A stretch of 64,000 bases of DNA from an uncultured Veillonella sp. (lineage in GTDB: Bacteria; Bacillota; Negativicutes; Veillonellales; Veillonellaceae): assembly GCA_900538355.1 (NCBI GenBank), contig UPXS01000004.1:1-64000 (forward strand), given 5' to 3'. The notes below the pieces were generated by a model that had not been told where the DNA came from, did no database searches, and saw only the letters and a program-made list of their open reading frames with translations. The number at the start of each line of letters is the position of its first letter. The first letter of the stretch is position 1. Positions 44,227-52,643 of the stretch are shown in pieces. The position numbers were made by a program, and so were the translations under genes.

Positions 44227-45063
44227 ATGAGTAAGATAGACTTAGCGTCACCAGTGGTGAAGTGGGTAGGCGGTAAACGTCAGTTGTTAGAACGATTGAT
44301 GCCGTTATTTCCAGAAACATATACTACCTATTGTGAACCATTTATTGGTGGTGGTGCTGTATTATTTGCACTGCAACCAAAGAAAGCAATCATAAATGAT
44401 ATTAATAGCGAGTTAATAGGGGTTTATCGCGCTATTAAGGATGATGTAGATGCATTGATAAAACGGTTAGCACAGTTTGAAAATACAAAAGAATGCTTTT
44501 ATGATGTGCGAAGTTGGGACCGTAATGCAGAACTTTATAATCAGTTAACAGATATTGATAAGGCTGCACGTGTTATATTCTTGAATAAAACTTGTTATAA
44601 CGGATTGTATCGTGTGAATAGCGCTGGTGAATTTAACACACCTTTTGGTCGTTATAAAAATCCTAATATTGTTAATGAAAGTACACTACGTGCGGTACAT
44701 GAATATTTTAATACTGCAGACGTAACAATATTAAATACGAGCTACTCTGAAGCTGTTCAAGGTTTACCAGAAGATAGTTTTGTTTATTTGGATCCTCCAT
44801 ATGATCCGATATCGGTAACGGCAAGTTTTACTGGCTATAATGCAGGTGGGTTTAGTAGAGAGGATCAAATTGCTTTACGAGACTGTTGCCGTCAACTTGA
44901 TGCGGCGGGCATAAAATTTATGCTTTCAAACTCTGCTACGGAATTTATACAAGATATTTATAGTGATTTCAATATTACTATTGTTCCTGCAAAACGTGCT
45001 ATTAACTCTGTAGGCTCAAAACGTGGCTGTGTCGATGAGGTTGTAGTTAGAAATTATGAGTAA
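44227..45063 (+). CDS. dam: DNA adenine methylase, D12 class (Dam/DpnM-like)
   Basis: 278 residues, amino-methyltransferase of the alpha group. SAM-binding motif VKWVGGKRQLLERL with CEPFIGGGAVLFAL, and catalytic motif YLDPPYDPIS. NKTCYNGLYRVNSAGEFN and FNTPFGRYKNP are typical of enzymes that methylate adenine in GATC or similar short sites; the target is inferred. It overlaps the next gene by 8 bases, the usual coupling of a modification enzyme with its restriction partner. Confidence 0.92.
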   Translation: MSKIDLASPVVKWVGGKRQLLERLMPLFPETYTTYCEPFIGGGAVLFALQPKKAIINDINSELIGVYRAIKDDVDALIKRLAQFENTKECFYDVRSWDRNAELYNQLTDIDKAARVIFLNKTCYNGLYRVNSAGEFNTPFGRYKNPNIVNESTLRAVHEYFNTADVTILNTSYSEAVQGLPEDSFVYLDPPYDPISVTASFTGYNAGGFSREDQIALRDCCRQLDAAGIKFMLSNSATEFIQDIYSDFNITIVPAKRAINSVGSKRGCVDEVVVRNYE

Positions 45064-46381
45064 AAGTAAAAAGAAACGAAAAATAGATATAACATGGACT
45101 AAGTTGAACGATAAGCATCATATTCTAGATGCGATTAAGGATAAGGGATACTTTATAATTTCTGCTAAGCAAATCGGAGAGTTTCAAGAAGCACGATTAG
45201 CTGTTAAATTCGATCATTCTGATGCTCGACCAGATTTGTTTGAAGAAAATAATTTATCAATTCTACCAATTACGCGCGGTGATTATTATATCTCACATAT
45301 AAATGCGTATCATAACTTTGAATCGGATACTTCAGAGATTACCTATTTAAGACCTCCTGAACATATTAAAAGCTTAGATGTAACATCTATTAATAGTGAA
45401 AGTAAGGCTTTGAATATGGCCTATATATCCGGTATTTTTGCGGACTTTTTAGAAGACGAAAGTTTATTACCTACCGTTTCTGGTCGCATGAGTTCCGAAT
45501 CATTTGCTTTTTATGCGGATGTTGTTAGTAAAGATGTAACTGATAAAGAACCAACTGTAACAGTAGAAAATTCACAAATTGAAATTGATGCGGCTTATGA
45601 GGGTGTTCATAGTCTTGCTTTAATGGAAGCAAAACGAGATCTGACAGAAAACTTTTTGATTCGTCAGTTATACTATCCTTTCCGAACTTGGCATCAGAAA
45701 ATGGCTGGAAAGCCAGTACGTCCAGTATTTCTAATTTATAGTAATAGTATTTTTTATCTCTATGAATATAGATTTAAAGAATTACAACATTATAATTCAT
45801 TAGAATTAGTGAAACATAAACGATATTGTTTAGAAGATACGCATATTTCGAAAGAAGATGTACAAAAGGTATTGAAAAAAGTACATCTTAATAAGGAGCC
45901 TGACATTCCATTTCCTCAGGCAAATTCCTTTGAACGTATAATTAATATGTGTGAATTACTTTATATTAATGATATGGAAAAGAACTTTATTACAGATGAG
46001 TATTCTTTCGATGAACGTCAATCTTTATATTATCTAGCTGCAGCAAAGTATCTAGGCCTTGCAGAAAAATCACTCGATATGGATGGACATGATTGTTATA
46101 CATTAACAAAATTAGGGAACTCCTTATTTTCTATGTCCTATAAACAACGTCAGCTAAAATTAATTGAAGCTATTTTATCTTATAAAAGTTTTAATTTAAC
46201 ATATAAGGCTTACTGTAAATCTAACAAGAGAATTACTGATCGTGAGATTGCGGAATTTATGAAACAAGCTGGTGTTATTAATCCGGAAACAGGATTACCG
46301 TATAGCCAGTCTACATATGAACGTCGAGCTGGTACTGTGCGTGCTTGGATTCATTGGATTCTTAATGTTACGAATAATTAA
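45056..46381 (+). CDS. Type II restriction endonuclease partner of the methylase
   Basis: 441 residues. The segment SQIEIDAAYEGVHSLALMEA continuing into KRD gives the acidic-(x)n-E-A-K pattern of a PD-(D/E)xK nuclease. An N-terminal region with SAKQIGEFQEARLAVKFDHS may recognise DNA; the C-terminus (about 330-441) has a helical domain with ITDREIAEFMKQAGV and ends in a winged-helix-like part. Gene overlap with the methylase and the nuclease motif make the assignment likely. Its cleavage specificity follows from the methylase and is unknown. Confidence 0.82.
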   Translation: MSKSKKKRKIDITWTKLNDKHHILDAIKDKGYFIISAKQIGEFQEARLAVKFDHSDARPDLFEENNLSILPITRGDYYISHINAYHNFESDTSEITYLRPPEHIKSLDVTSINSESKALNMAYISGIFADFLEDESLLPTVSGRMSSESFAFYADVVSKDVTDKEPTVTVENSQIEIDAAYEGVHSLALMEAKRDLTENFLIRQLYYPFRTWHQKMAGKPVRPVFLIYSNSIFYLYEYRFKELQHYNSLELVKHKRYCLEDTHISKEDVQKVLKKVHLNKEPDIPFPQANSFERIINMCELLYINDMEKNFITDEYSFDERQSLYYLAAAKYLGLAEKSLDMDGHDCYTLTKLGNSLFSMSYKQRQLKLIEAILSYKSFNLTYKAYCKSNKRITDREIAEFMKQAGVINPETGLPYSQSTYERRAGTVRAWIHWILNVTNN

Positions 46382-46402
46382 ATATAAGAAGCTTTTCAGA
46401 AG

Positions 46403-46440
46403 AATAGGGCCTCACATATGATGTGGGGCTCTATTTTTTA
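46403..46440 (+). terminator. Terminator after the restriction-modification operon
   Basis: AATAG-GCC-CACAT pairs with ATGTG-GGC-CTATT, then a T run. Confidence 0.88.
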
Positions 46441-46472
46441 TATCAATAAAAGTTTTTCTTTAATAATTTACG

Positions 46473-46527
46473 TCTTAGTTTTTTTGAATACATCTACATT
46501 AACTACTTTCATATAATAAAGATGTAG
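46473..46527 (+). promoter_or_regulatory. CRISPR-island promoter element P1
   Basis: CTTAGTTTTTTTGAATA is followed by CATATAAT at 46510-46517, 36 bases after the start of CTTAGT. The same element with the same spacing stands at 49805 and 61586, each time directly behind a terminator and upstream of micro-peptide genes. Confidence 0.65.
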
Positions 46528-46647
46528 CCAATGAGTTTAGTTCCATTCACATGATTCTAGTTATGCTTGAAGGAATTTACTTAGGCGCTTATATATTAAG
46601 TATTTATTTACACTATATTAATGTTTTTAAACTAAGGAGGAACAATT

Positions 46648-46761
46648 ATGTTACCATTATTCGCAGTTGCAGCGGCAGTATCCGCATGGGAAGGTTTTGC
46701 AGCAGGGGCCACATTGGGGCTTACTATATACCAAGCTGCACGATCCACTCGTAATCGATAA
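46648..46761 (+). CDS. Micro-peptide 1 (37 residues, hydrophobic)
   Basis: MLPLFAVAAAVSAWEGFAAG followed by ATLGLTIYQAARSTRNR: an alanine/glycine-rich hydrophobic segment with a short basic tail, as in a single membrane helix. The ribosome binding site AAGGAGGA is near perfect at 8 bases. First of three consecutive micro-peptides behind element P1. Function unknown. Confidence 0.7.
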   Translation: MLPLFAVAAAVSAWEGFAAGATLGLTIYQAARSTRNR

Positions 46762-46789
46762 TAGTTAATTTTAAAAGGAGGTGATCTTT

Positions 46790-46849
46790 ATGTATCCATT
46801 TGCTGGTTTTGCTGTAACAATTATGATGTGTTTATTATTGGAAGATTAA
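46790..46849 (+). CDS. Micro-peptide 2 (19 residues)
   Basis: MYPFAGFAVTIMMCLLLED: a short hydrophobic stretch with an acidic end. AAAAGGAGGTG stands 6-7 bases upstream, a full-strength ribosome binding site, which argues that it is translated. Confidence 0.6.
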   Translation: MYPFAGFAVTIMMCLLLED

Positions 46850-46867
46850 TTATAGGAGGTGTTAACC

Positions 46868-46918
46868 ATGTTGCCTTTAGTAACTTTAGGTTTAGTACAT
46901 GTTTGCTTTGAGGAGTAG
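46868..46918 (+). CDS. Micro-peptide 3 (16 residues)
   Basis: MLPLVTLGLVHVCFEE, again hydrophobic with an acidic end, behind ATAGGAGGTG. Begins with MLPL like micro-peptide 1. A hairpin terminator follows about 30 bases later. Confidence 0.55.
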   Translation: MLPLVTLGLVHVCFEE

Positions 46919-46947
46919 CATTTGAAAAAAATAATAAACAATGATAT

Positions 46948-46992
46948 ATAATAGGCCTATTTGTATGATGTCATATGAATAGGCCTTTTATT
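46948..46992 (+). terminator. Terminator of the micro-peptide 1-3 operon
   Basis: AATAGGCCTATT and AATAGGCCTTTTATT pair through AGGCCTATT/AATAGGCCT, followed by T-rich sequence. Confidence 0.75.
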
Positions 46993-47093
46993 ATGAGTAA
47001 TTGAGTGCAGATAGCTGAAAGTTAAGAAAAATTATTACATATTTTTAGAAGGATTTTAGATGAAAATTAAATGAAAGAAAAAGTGGCGCTATA

Positions 47094-47275
47094 TTGACGT
47101 AAAATTTGAAAACCCTTATAATAACTATAATCTTAGAAAAAACATTTACCACCAGTATTTATCTATATTTGTAGGCTTTTTCGCCTTAATGGGAGCACAA
47201 CTAGACCGTTTACGGTATGAGGTTTTCCAAAACCTATTTTACAGCCCCATGAATACTGGATTTCTAAGTCCCGCT
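47094..47275 (+). promoter_or_regulatory. Leader of CRISPR array 1
   Basis: A perfect promoter TTGACG (47094-47099), 17 bases, TATAAT (47117-47122) drives the pre-crRNA. The leader is homologous over about 180 bases to that of array 2. It contains CCAGTATT and AATACTGG as distant arms, a copy of the repeat core ACCGTTTACGGTAT (47205-47218) and the perfect hairpin AGGTTTT-CC-AAAACCT. Confidence 0.85.
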
Positions 47276-47956
47276 GTTGTAACAGCACCTACCGTTTACG
47301 GTATTGAAACCTAAAGAAGAGAATTCAGATACAAAGTTATCAATAGCGTTGTAACAGCACCTACCGTTTACGGTATTGAAACAGTACAGAGCTATTGATA
47401 TCGTTGCCACCACTTTTAATTGTGTTGTAACAGCACCTACCGTTTACGGTATTGAAACATATTATATATAGCTCTTATATAAAGAATGAGTTAGTATTTA
47501 TGTTGTAACAGCACCTACCGTTTACGGTATTGAAACTAATCTCATTTTTGCGGTTTTAAGATTTTGTTTTGTGCGTTGTAACAGTACCTACCGTTTACGG
47601 TATTGAAACGCAACAAAAAATTTATCAGTTTTAGTTTTTTTTACGTTGTAACAGCACCTACCGTTTACGGTATTGAAACGCCGTTATTTTTAGCAGCTTC
47701 ATATTTGTCTTCACATGTTGCAACAGCGCTTACCGTTTACGGTATTGAAACTCGCTAGTATCTACAACTTTTTCAATAATAGATTCGTTGCAACAGCGTT
47801 TACCGTTTACGGTATTGAAACATAGAAGAATCCTGTGTCGTTTCTTCAACTGTAGGGTTGCAACAGCGCTTACCGTTTATGGTATTGAAACGAGAAATTT
47901 TCTAAATCATCCTTAGTTACAATCATAGTTGCAACAGTGCTTACCGTTTACGGTAT

Positions 47957-48077
47957 GCGCCGCAGAGTGTGAGGCAGCAGAGGAGCAGAGCGACGATGAG
48001 GCCCACACATTGTAAGTACCTGAACGAAGTAAAGGTAAAACGAGGGAGATAAGGAAAAGGCTTACCATTTACGGTAT
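47957..48077 (+). mobile_element. CRISPR-repeat insert, copy a
   Basis: Begins GCGCCGCAGAGTGTGAGGCA after a repeat cut at GGTAT, and ends in a second TACC-TTTACGGTAT core. Stem GTGTG-GGC with GCC-CACAC. Directly followed by copy b. Confidence 0.85.
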
Positions 48078-48200
48078 GCGCAGAAGGGTGCGAGGCAGCA
48101 GAGGAGCGAAGCGACGATGAGGTCCGCACATCTCAAGTACCTGAACAAAGTGAAGGTAAAACGAAAGTGATAAAGGAATAGCACCTACCGTTTACGGTAT
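48078..48200 (+). mobile_element. CRISPR-repeat insert, copy b
   Basis: Tandem with copy a, 123 bases. Stem GTGCG-GGC with GTC-CGCAC (one G-U pair). After its core the interrupted repeat continues with TGAAAC. Confidence 0.85.
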
Positions 48201-48561
48201 TGAAACTCCGCAACGATGCTGCAGACATAGCAATTGTTGCATACGTTGCAACAGCACTTACCGTTTACGGTATTGAAACTACCTGACATCTTGTAATATT
48301 GCTCGGCTGCTTGTACGTTGCAACAGCACTTACCGTTTACGGTATTGAAACTCGACAGTGCCATTATACTCAACCTGAATTTTTTCGTTGCAACAGCACT
48401 TACCGTTTACGGTATTGAAACGCTTCTAGAGCTACGTCGTATAATTGACTACCATTGATGTTGCAACAGCGCTTACCGTTTACGGTATTGAAACGCGTTA
48501 TGTATTCCTGTTGTGTCAATATGACTGTCTGTGTTGCAACAGTGCTTACCGTTTACGGTAT

Positions 48562-48684
48562 GCGCCACATAGTGTGAGGTAGCAGAGGAGCAAAGCGACG
48601 ATGAGACCCACACATTGCAAGTACCTGAACGAAGTGAAGGTAAAACAAAGGTGATAAAGGAATAGTATTTACCGTTTACGATAT
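48562..48684 (+). mobile_element. CRISPR-repeat insert, copy c
   Basis: 123 bases. Stem GTGTG-GGT with ACC-CACAC, i.e. both arms changed relative to copies a and g. Confidence 0.85.
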
Positions 48685-48897
48685 TGAAACGTAGATTGAC
48701 TATTGTGATCGCGGTGATTACATTTAGTTGCAACAGTGCTTACTGTTTACAGTATTGAAACGTATAAACATAAGTTGTAGTAATCATTTTTATTTCCGTT
48801 GCAATAGTTCCTACCGTTTATGGTATTGAAACCCTCATTGTAGGTGGCATGAAGTTCGCATATTTTGGGTTGTAATAGCGCTTACCATTTACGGCAT

Positions 48898-49020
48898 GCG
48901 CCGAAGAGTGTGAGGTAGCAGAGGAGCAAAGCAACGATGAGACCCACACATTGCAAGTACCTGAACGAAGTGAAGGTAAAACGAAAGTGATAAAGGAATG
49001 GTATTTACCGTTTACGGTAT
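48898..49020 (+). mobile_element. CRISPR-repeat insert, copy d
   Basis: 123 bases, nearly identical with copy c. The spacer behind it differs from the one behind copy c by a single base, so insert and spacer were duplicated together. Confidence 0.85.
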
Positions 49021-49236
49021 TGAAACGTAGATTGACCATTGTGATCGCGGTGATTACATTTAGTTGCAACAGCACTTACCGTTTACGGTATTGAAACAAA
49101 CCACTTTCATATACTGCAATAACACACATATTAAGTTGCAACAGCACCTACCGTTTACGGTATTGAAACGCGTTATGTATTCCTGTTGTGTCAATACGAC
49201 TGTCTGTGTTACAATAGCGCTTACTGCTTACGGTAT

Positions 49237-49335
49237 ACGCTGTAGAGGAGCAAAGCGACGATGAGATCCGCACTTCTCAAGTACTTGAAAAAAGTGAAGG
49301 TAAAACGAAAGGGTTGTAATTACTGTTTACAGTAT
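49237..49335 (+). mobile_element. CRISPR-repeat insert, copy e (truncated)
   Basis: 99 bases. The 5' stem arm is missing (ACGCTGTAGAGGAGC), while the GAGCAAAGCGACGATGAG core and the distal part remain. Confidence 0.75.
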
Positions 49336-49553
49336 TGAAACTGTATGATTACGTCAGTTGGAGTTTTGTCGTTAGCCGTTGCAACAGTGATTACCGTTTA
49401 CGGTATTGAAACTAATTCTGACGCAACTTTTCCAGTTCTGCTTTTAATTGGTTGCAACAGCGCTTACCGTTTACGGTATTGAAACCTACGAATCTATATG
49501 TATCTGGGTCATATTGTAATTTGCGTTGCAACAGCGCTTACCGTTTACGGTAT

Positions 49554-49667
49554 GCGCCGCAGAGTGTGAGGCAGCAGAGGAGCAGAGCGACGATGAGGTC
49601 CACACATTGCAAGTGCCTGAACGAAGTGAAGGTAAAACGAAAGAGTTCTACTTACCGTTTACGGTAT
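49554..49667 (+). mobile_element. CRISPR-repeat insert, copy f
   Basis: 114 bases. Stem GTGTG-GGC with GTC-CACAC. It sits in the last but one repeat of array 1. Confidence 0.85.
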
Positions 49668-49762
49668 TGAAACTCAATTGCAATTGCAGCTTGTTCTTCG
49701 TAACGTTGTTTCTGTTGCAACAACACGTACCGTTTACGGTATTGAAATTTTATATTTAACAT

Positions 49763-49800
49763 AAAACCCCGAGTGTATTTTTTGATTCACTCGGGGTTTT
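49763..49800. terminator. Terminator after CRISPR array 1
   Basis: AAAACCCCGAGTG pairs perfectly with CACTCGGGGTTTT; closes the pre-crRNA transcript. Confidence 0.9.
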
Positions 49801-49803
49801 GTG

Positions 49804-49850
49804 TCTTAGTATTTTTGATTATCGGTGTATTAAGTTTTCCCATATAATGA
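49804..49850 (+). promoter_or_regulatory. CRISPR-island promoter element P2
   Basis: CTTAGTATTTTTGATTATCG with CATATAAT at 49841-49848, 36 bases after CTTAGT, directly behind the array terminator and before micro-peptide 4. Confidence 0.65.
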
Positions 49851-50007
49851 TCATATAGTTTAGTTGGATTTATATGCAGAATATAGTTCATTATGTGGAT
49901 TGCTAATATTTTGTGTTTGTATACTGTGCAAAATTATATTTATATAATATTTTATAAATCTTTATGGTGAAGATTAAGATATTATATTTTAGAAAGTAGG
50001 TGAATAT

Positions 50008-50079
50008 ATGTTAGGTTTTATGCCTCCTCAAACAGAATGGGGACGTCGTATGCAGGCTTGGGGCATAGTTATGTTTTAG
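50008..50079 (+). CDS. Micro-peptide 4 (23 residues)
   Basis: MLGFMPPQTEWGRRMQAWGI then VMF, an amphipathic peptide with two Trp. The ribosome binding site GTAGGTGA is fair. It follows element P2 and a terminator comes about 55 bases later, so it seems to be a monocistronic unit. Confidence 0.55.
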   Translation: MLGFMPPQTEWGRRMQAWGIVMF

Positions 50080-50133
50080 GACAGTTAGTATACGGTGTCA
50101 TTAAATATAAATCTGATTATCTATAATAATATT

Positions 50134-50176
50134 AAAAGAGCTTGATTGTATGATAGTGTACAATTAAGCTCTTTTA
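50134..50176. terminator. Terminator after micro-peptide 4
   Basis: AAAAGAGCTT-ATTGT pairs with ACAAT-AAGCTCTTTT. Confidence 0.88.
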
Positions 50177-50265
50177 GTTTTGTTTATGAAGATTAGATGA
50201 TAAAATAGGTAATAATAGTTAGTATATATGTAGTAAAGGGATAGTTAGTAAATAGGGGCTATAGT

Positions 50266-52575
50266 ATGATTACCATTGCAATCGATGAGTACGGGGATTT
50301 TAATTTTCTTGGACTTAAAAATGATGATAGACAGAATGTTCAATTTATTGCGGGCATAGTATATAACGATATGGATGATCCGCAGGATGCCAATTTTGAG
50401 AGGCAGCGTTTAGATGGATTTTTTAGGATAATTGCTGAGGATAAAGGCGTTTCTTATCCAGAGGCATTTTATAGTAAAACTAAGGGCATGGTTTCTGAGA
50501 AAGGTCTGTTTATTTCTAAAAATGAGATTAATGAACTTAATACACTAGACTTAAAACTCGAAGGTGGCGGGGAGTCGAAAGAACATCCCTATGCTGCGAA
50601 GAAAACGGTTTTAGTTAAGGAAAAGGCTATATATAAGTCTGCAATTTCTGCAGCATTACCTGAATTTTTTAAGAATGGTACGTATCAGGGGAAATCAATA
50701 GGAAATATACCGCCTAGAAAAGGATTTTATTCTATTGCCGTTATGCTTAAGAGCAAACAGGGGAAACGTATATTCACAGATGAGCAAACAGGGTTACTGA
50801 TGAATGACGGTGTAGGCAGTAATTTGTATTGGCACATGGCAGATGCGATAGTATCTAGATTAGTCTTTCACAATCCGTATAATTTAGACGTAGACCGCAT
50901 AGAGTTCAATTTACCAACGCGTATAACAGAGGTTAGTGAACAAAACCTAATTAAAATTGAAGAGTTTCGTGCATTAGGTTATAAAGAATACCAATTTCCA
51001 CGTGGACGCAAACCTGATCCACATAAGGTATATTTTCAAGTTACTAATGATTTTAATTACCGTGCTGCCTTAGATAGAAGATCTATTGATTATAATCGAT
51101 TATATATGGATGTTAAGCAATTTAAGACGCTATCTATTAATTATGATATACAGGACTATAAAGAAACAGAGAAATATGCATTCTTATATTTAGCTAATTT
51201 CTTGTGTGGTCATTTTAGTTACTATGGGAAATTACACACCTTAGTTTCTGATGGTAGTCGCTTTGATGCTATAAGAGCGTTAACAAACGAATTGAATGGA
51301 TCTGTTCCAAATCTTCTATTTGTTTATGATGACATAGATAGTGTATTTGAAAAAGCAATGACTGAGTATCAACGTCAGAATTATGTGGTGACGTTAGAAA
51401 CATTATATGATGGTAGGCATGAAGCAAGTCAATTTACTGATTATTATCAGACGGAATGGTTCCCTCATATTGAGGAATTGATTCATGGAGAATCAGACGT
51501 TCGTGGGATAGAACGAGCCATTCAGGATTTAGCATATTATTCTGAACGTGTGAACTGTAATGCAGATAAATTGGCATATATGTTTGAACATCTGGAAGAA
51601 CTAGTTCACAATTTGGAATGCCTAGATTTATTAGCTAGTGATATTGCATATGCATTTTATGATACGGGAATGACTGCTTTTAACCATGTTGGTAATAGTT
51701 CCATGGCATTGCATTGTTTTAATAAATGCCAAGAGCTGTCTCGATATGTACCAATTGAGAATTATTTATTAACGTTGAAGCGACGCGTGGTAAGTCTTAT
51801 AGATTGTTATGGCTATAAAGATGCCTTAGAATTAGCCTTATCTATAGTTGATATGGAAGAACGCATCCAATCACTACGTATAGAGTTACTTGGTCCATCT
51901 GTGGGTTCAATTAGTTTAGGGCAAGCTTATAGCCAATTAGGTCAAGTATATGCATATCTAAATCAATCTGAAGCGGAAGAAGCTTTCAAAAAAGCTTTAG
52001 AGATTTTTGATTCTCATTCTACAGACGCATATCGCACGATGTCGTATTTATTGCACTATTATATCGAGTCAGGTAATCGTAGTGATTATGAGGCGCTAGC
52101 ATCTGAGTACTTTGGTGGCCGAAATACATTAAGTGAACAATTATCCTATATTGTATCTCTTACAAAAGAAGATAAAGGGCTTCAGTCTATGGCCTTTGCC
52201 TTATTTGTATTTGTGAAAGCCTTATTTATTTTGTATAAAGATGATATAGATGCAGATATGGTTAAACGATTAGAGCAAGCAGAAAAAAGAATACGTGAGT
52301 CGACGTTGGTCAATAGCCATCCGTGGGAGTTGATTTATACCTACTTGTCTCTCATTGCATTGCAAGCTAAATGTAATCCGATTGCTATCGTATGGCGTCA
52401 ACAGATCATGGATTCTGTGGATAATACAGGATTACCAATCGAACATAGTATGATATACGGTTTGATACGTTTCTATGAAACTGTAAATGACATTAATAAA
52501 GCGGCCTACTATAGGGAGTTATTGATATCTGCTGGTGTAGATATTCAGCACGACATGACATATATGAACCGATAA
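50266..52575 (+). CDS. Large protein with DUF3800-like N-terminus and TPR-like C-terminus
   Basis: 769 residues. The N-terminal MITIAIDEYGDFNFLGL resembles the DESGD start of DUF3800, an RNase H-fold family, here with Tyr for Ser. IEFNLPTRITEV in the middle and KYAFLYLANFLCGHF later could match the further motifs, the last with Asn where DUF3800 has Asp. From about 390 on the protein is all-helical with TPR-like repeats (SISLGQAYSQLGQVYAYLNQ, SEAEEAFKKALEIFDSH). It lies between array 1 and the WYL gene. Not a described CRISPR gene; possibly a nuclease-linked sensor. Confidence 0.72.
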   Translation: MITIAIDEYGDFNFLGLKNDDRQNVQFIAGIVYNDMDDPQDANFERQRLDGFFRIIAEDKGVSYPEAFYSKTKGMVSEKGLFISKNEINELNTLDLKLEGGGESKEHPYAAKKTVLVKEKAIYKSAISAALPEFFKNGTYQGKSIGNIPPRKGFYSIAVMLKSKQGKRIFTDEQTGLLMNDGVGSNLYWHMADAIVSRLVFHNPYNLDVDRIEFNLPTRITEVSEQNLIKIEEFRALGYKEYQFPRGRKPDPHKVYFQVTNDFNYRAALDRRSIDYNRLYMDVKQFKTLSINYDIQDYKETEKYAFLYLANFLCGHFSYYGKLHTLVSDGSRFDAIRALTNELNGSVPNLLFVYDDIDSVFEKAMTEYQRQNYVVTLETLYDGRHEASQFTDYYQTEWFPHIEELIHGESDVRGIERAIQDLAYYSERVNCNADKLAYMFEHLEELVHNLECLDLLASDIAYAFYDTGMTAFNHVGNSSMALHCFNKCQELSRYVPIENYLLTLKRRVVSLIDCYGYKDALELALSIVDMEERIQSLRIELLGPSVGSISLGQAYSQLGQVYAYLNQSEAEEAFKKALEIFDSHSTDAYRTMSYLLHYYIESGNRSDYEALASEYFGGRNTLSEQLSYIVSLTKEDKGLQSMAFALFVFVKALFILYKDDIDADMVKRLEQAEKRIRESTLVNSHPWELIYTYLSLIALQAKCNPIAIVWRQQIMDSVDNTGLPIEHSMIYGLIRFYETVNDINKAAYYRELLISAGVDIQHDMTYMNR

Positions 52576-52586
52576 TTTTACATAAT

Positions 52587-52630
52587 GAGAGCACAGCCCC
52601 TCACGTTAAATTGAGGGGCTGTGCTCTTTT
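52587..52630. terminator. Bidirectional terminator between convergent genes
   Basis: GAGCACAGCCCCTCA pairs perfectly with TGAGGGGCTGTGCTC, followed by TTTT; serves the DUF3800-like gene and the WYL gene. Confidence 0.92.
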
Positions 52631-52643
52631 GTAATATATAGTA

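Larger units (their letters stand above)
47276..49748 (+). CRISPR. CRISPR array 1 (about 25 repeats)
   Basis: Repeat of 35 bases: GTTGYAACAGCACCTACCGT then TTACGGTATTGAAAC; spacers of about 34-42 bases. The leader-proximal repeats are uniform (GTTGTAACAGCACC), later ones drift (CGCTT, TGCTT) and the last ends in GAAAT, so the leader end is at the left and transcription runs to the right. The repeats 10, 15, 18, 21 and 24 are split by a structured insert (listed separately). Two spacers occur twice with one change each. The ATTGAAAC end is typical of type I-B and type III systems. Confidence 0.97.

Noticed and set aside
46551..46754. A 67-codon frame overlapping micro-peptide 1
   Set aside because: It has no ribosome binding site, while the overlapping frame at 46648 has a near-perfect one; its second half is the shifted reading of micro-peptide 1.
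47941..49759. Several open frames of 60-90 codons within CRISPR array 1, repeating peptides such as FNTVNGK or LPFTVLK
   Set aside because: They are translations of the CRISPR repeat and its inserts on either strand; the codon pattern follows the repeat period and there are no ribosome binding sites.
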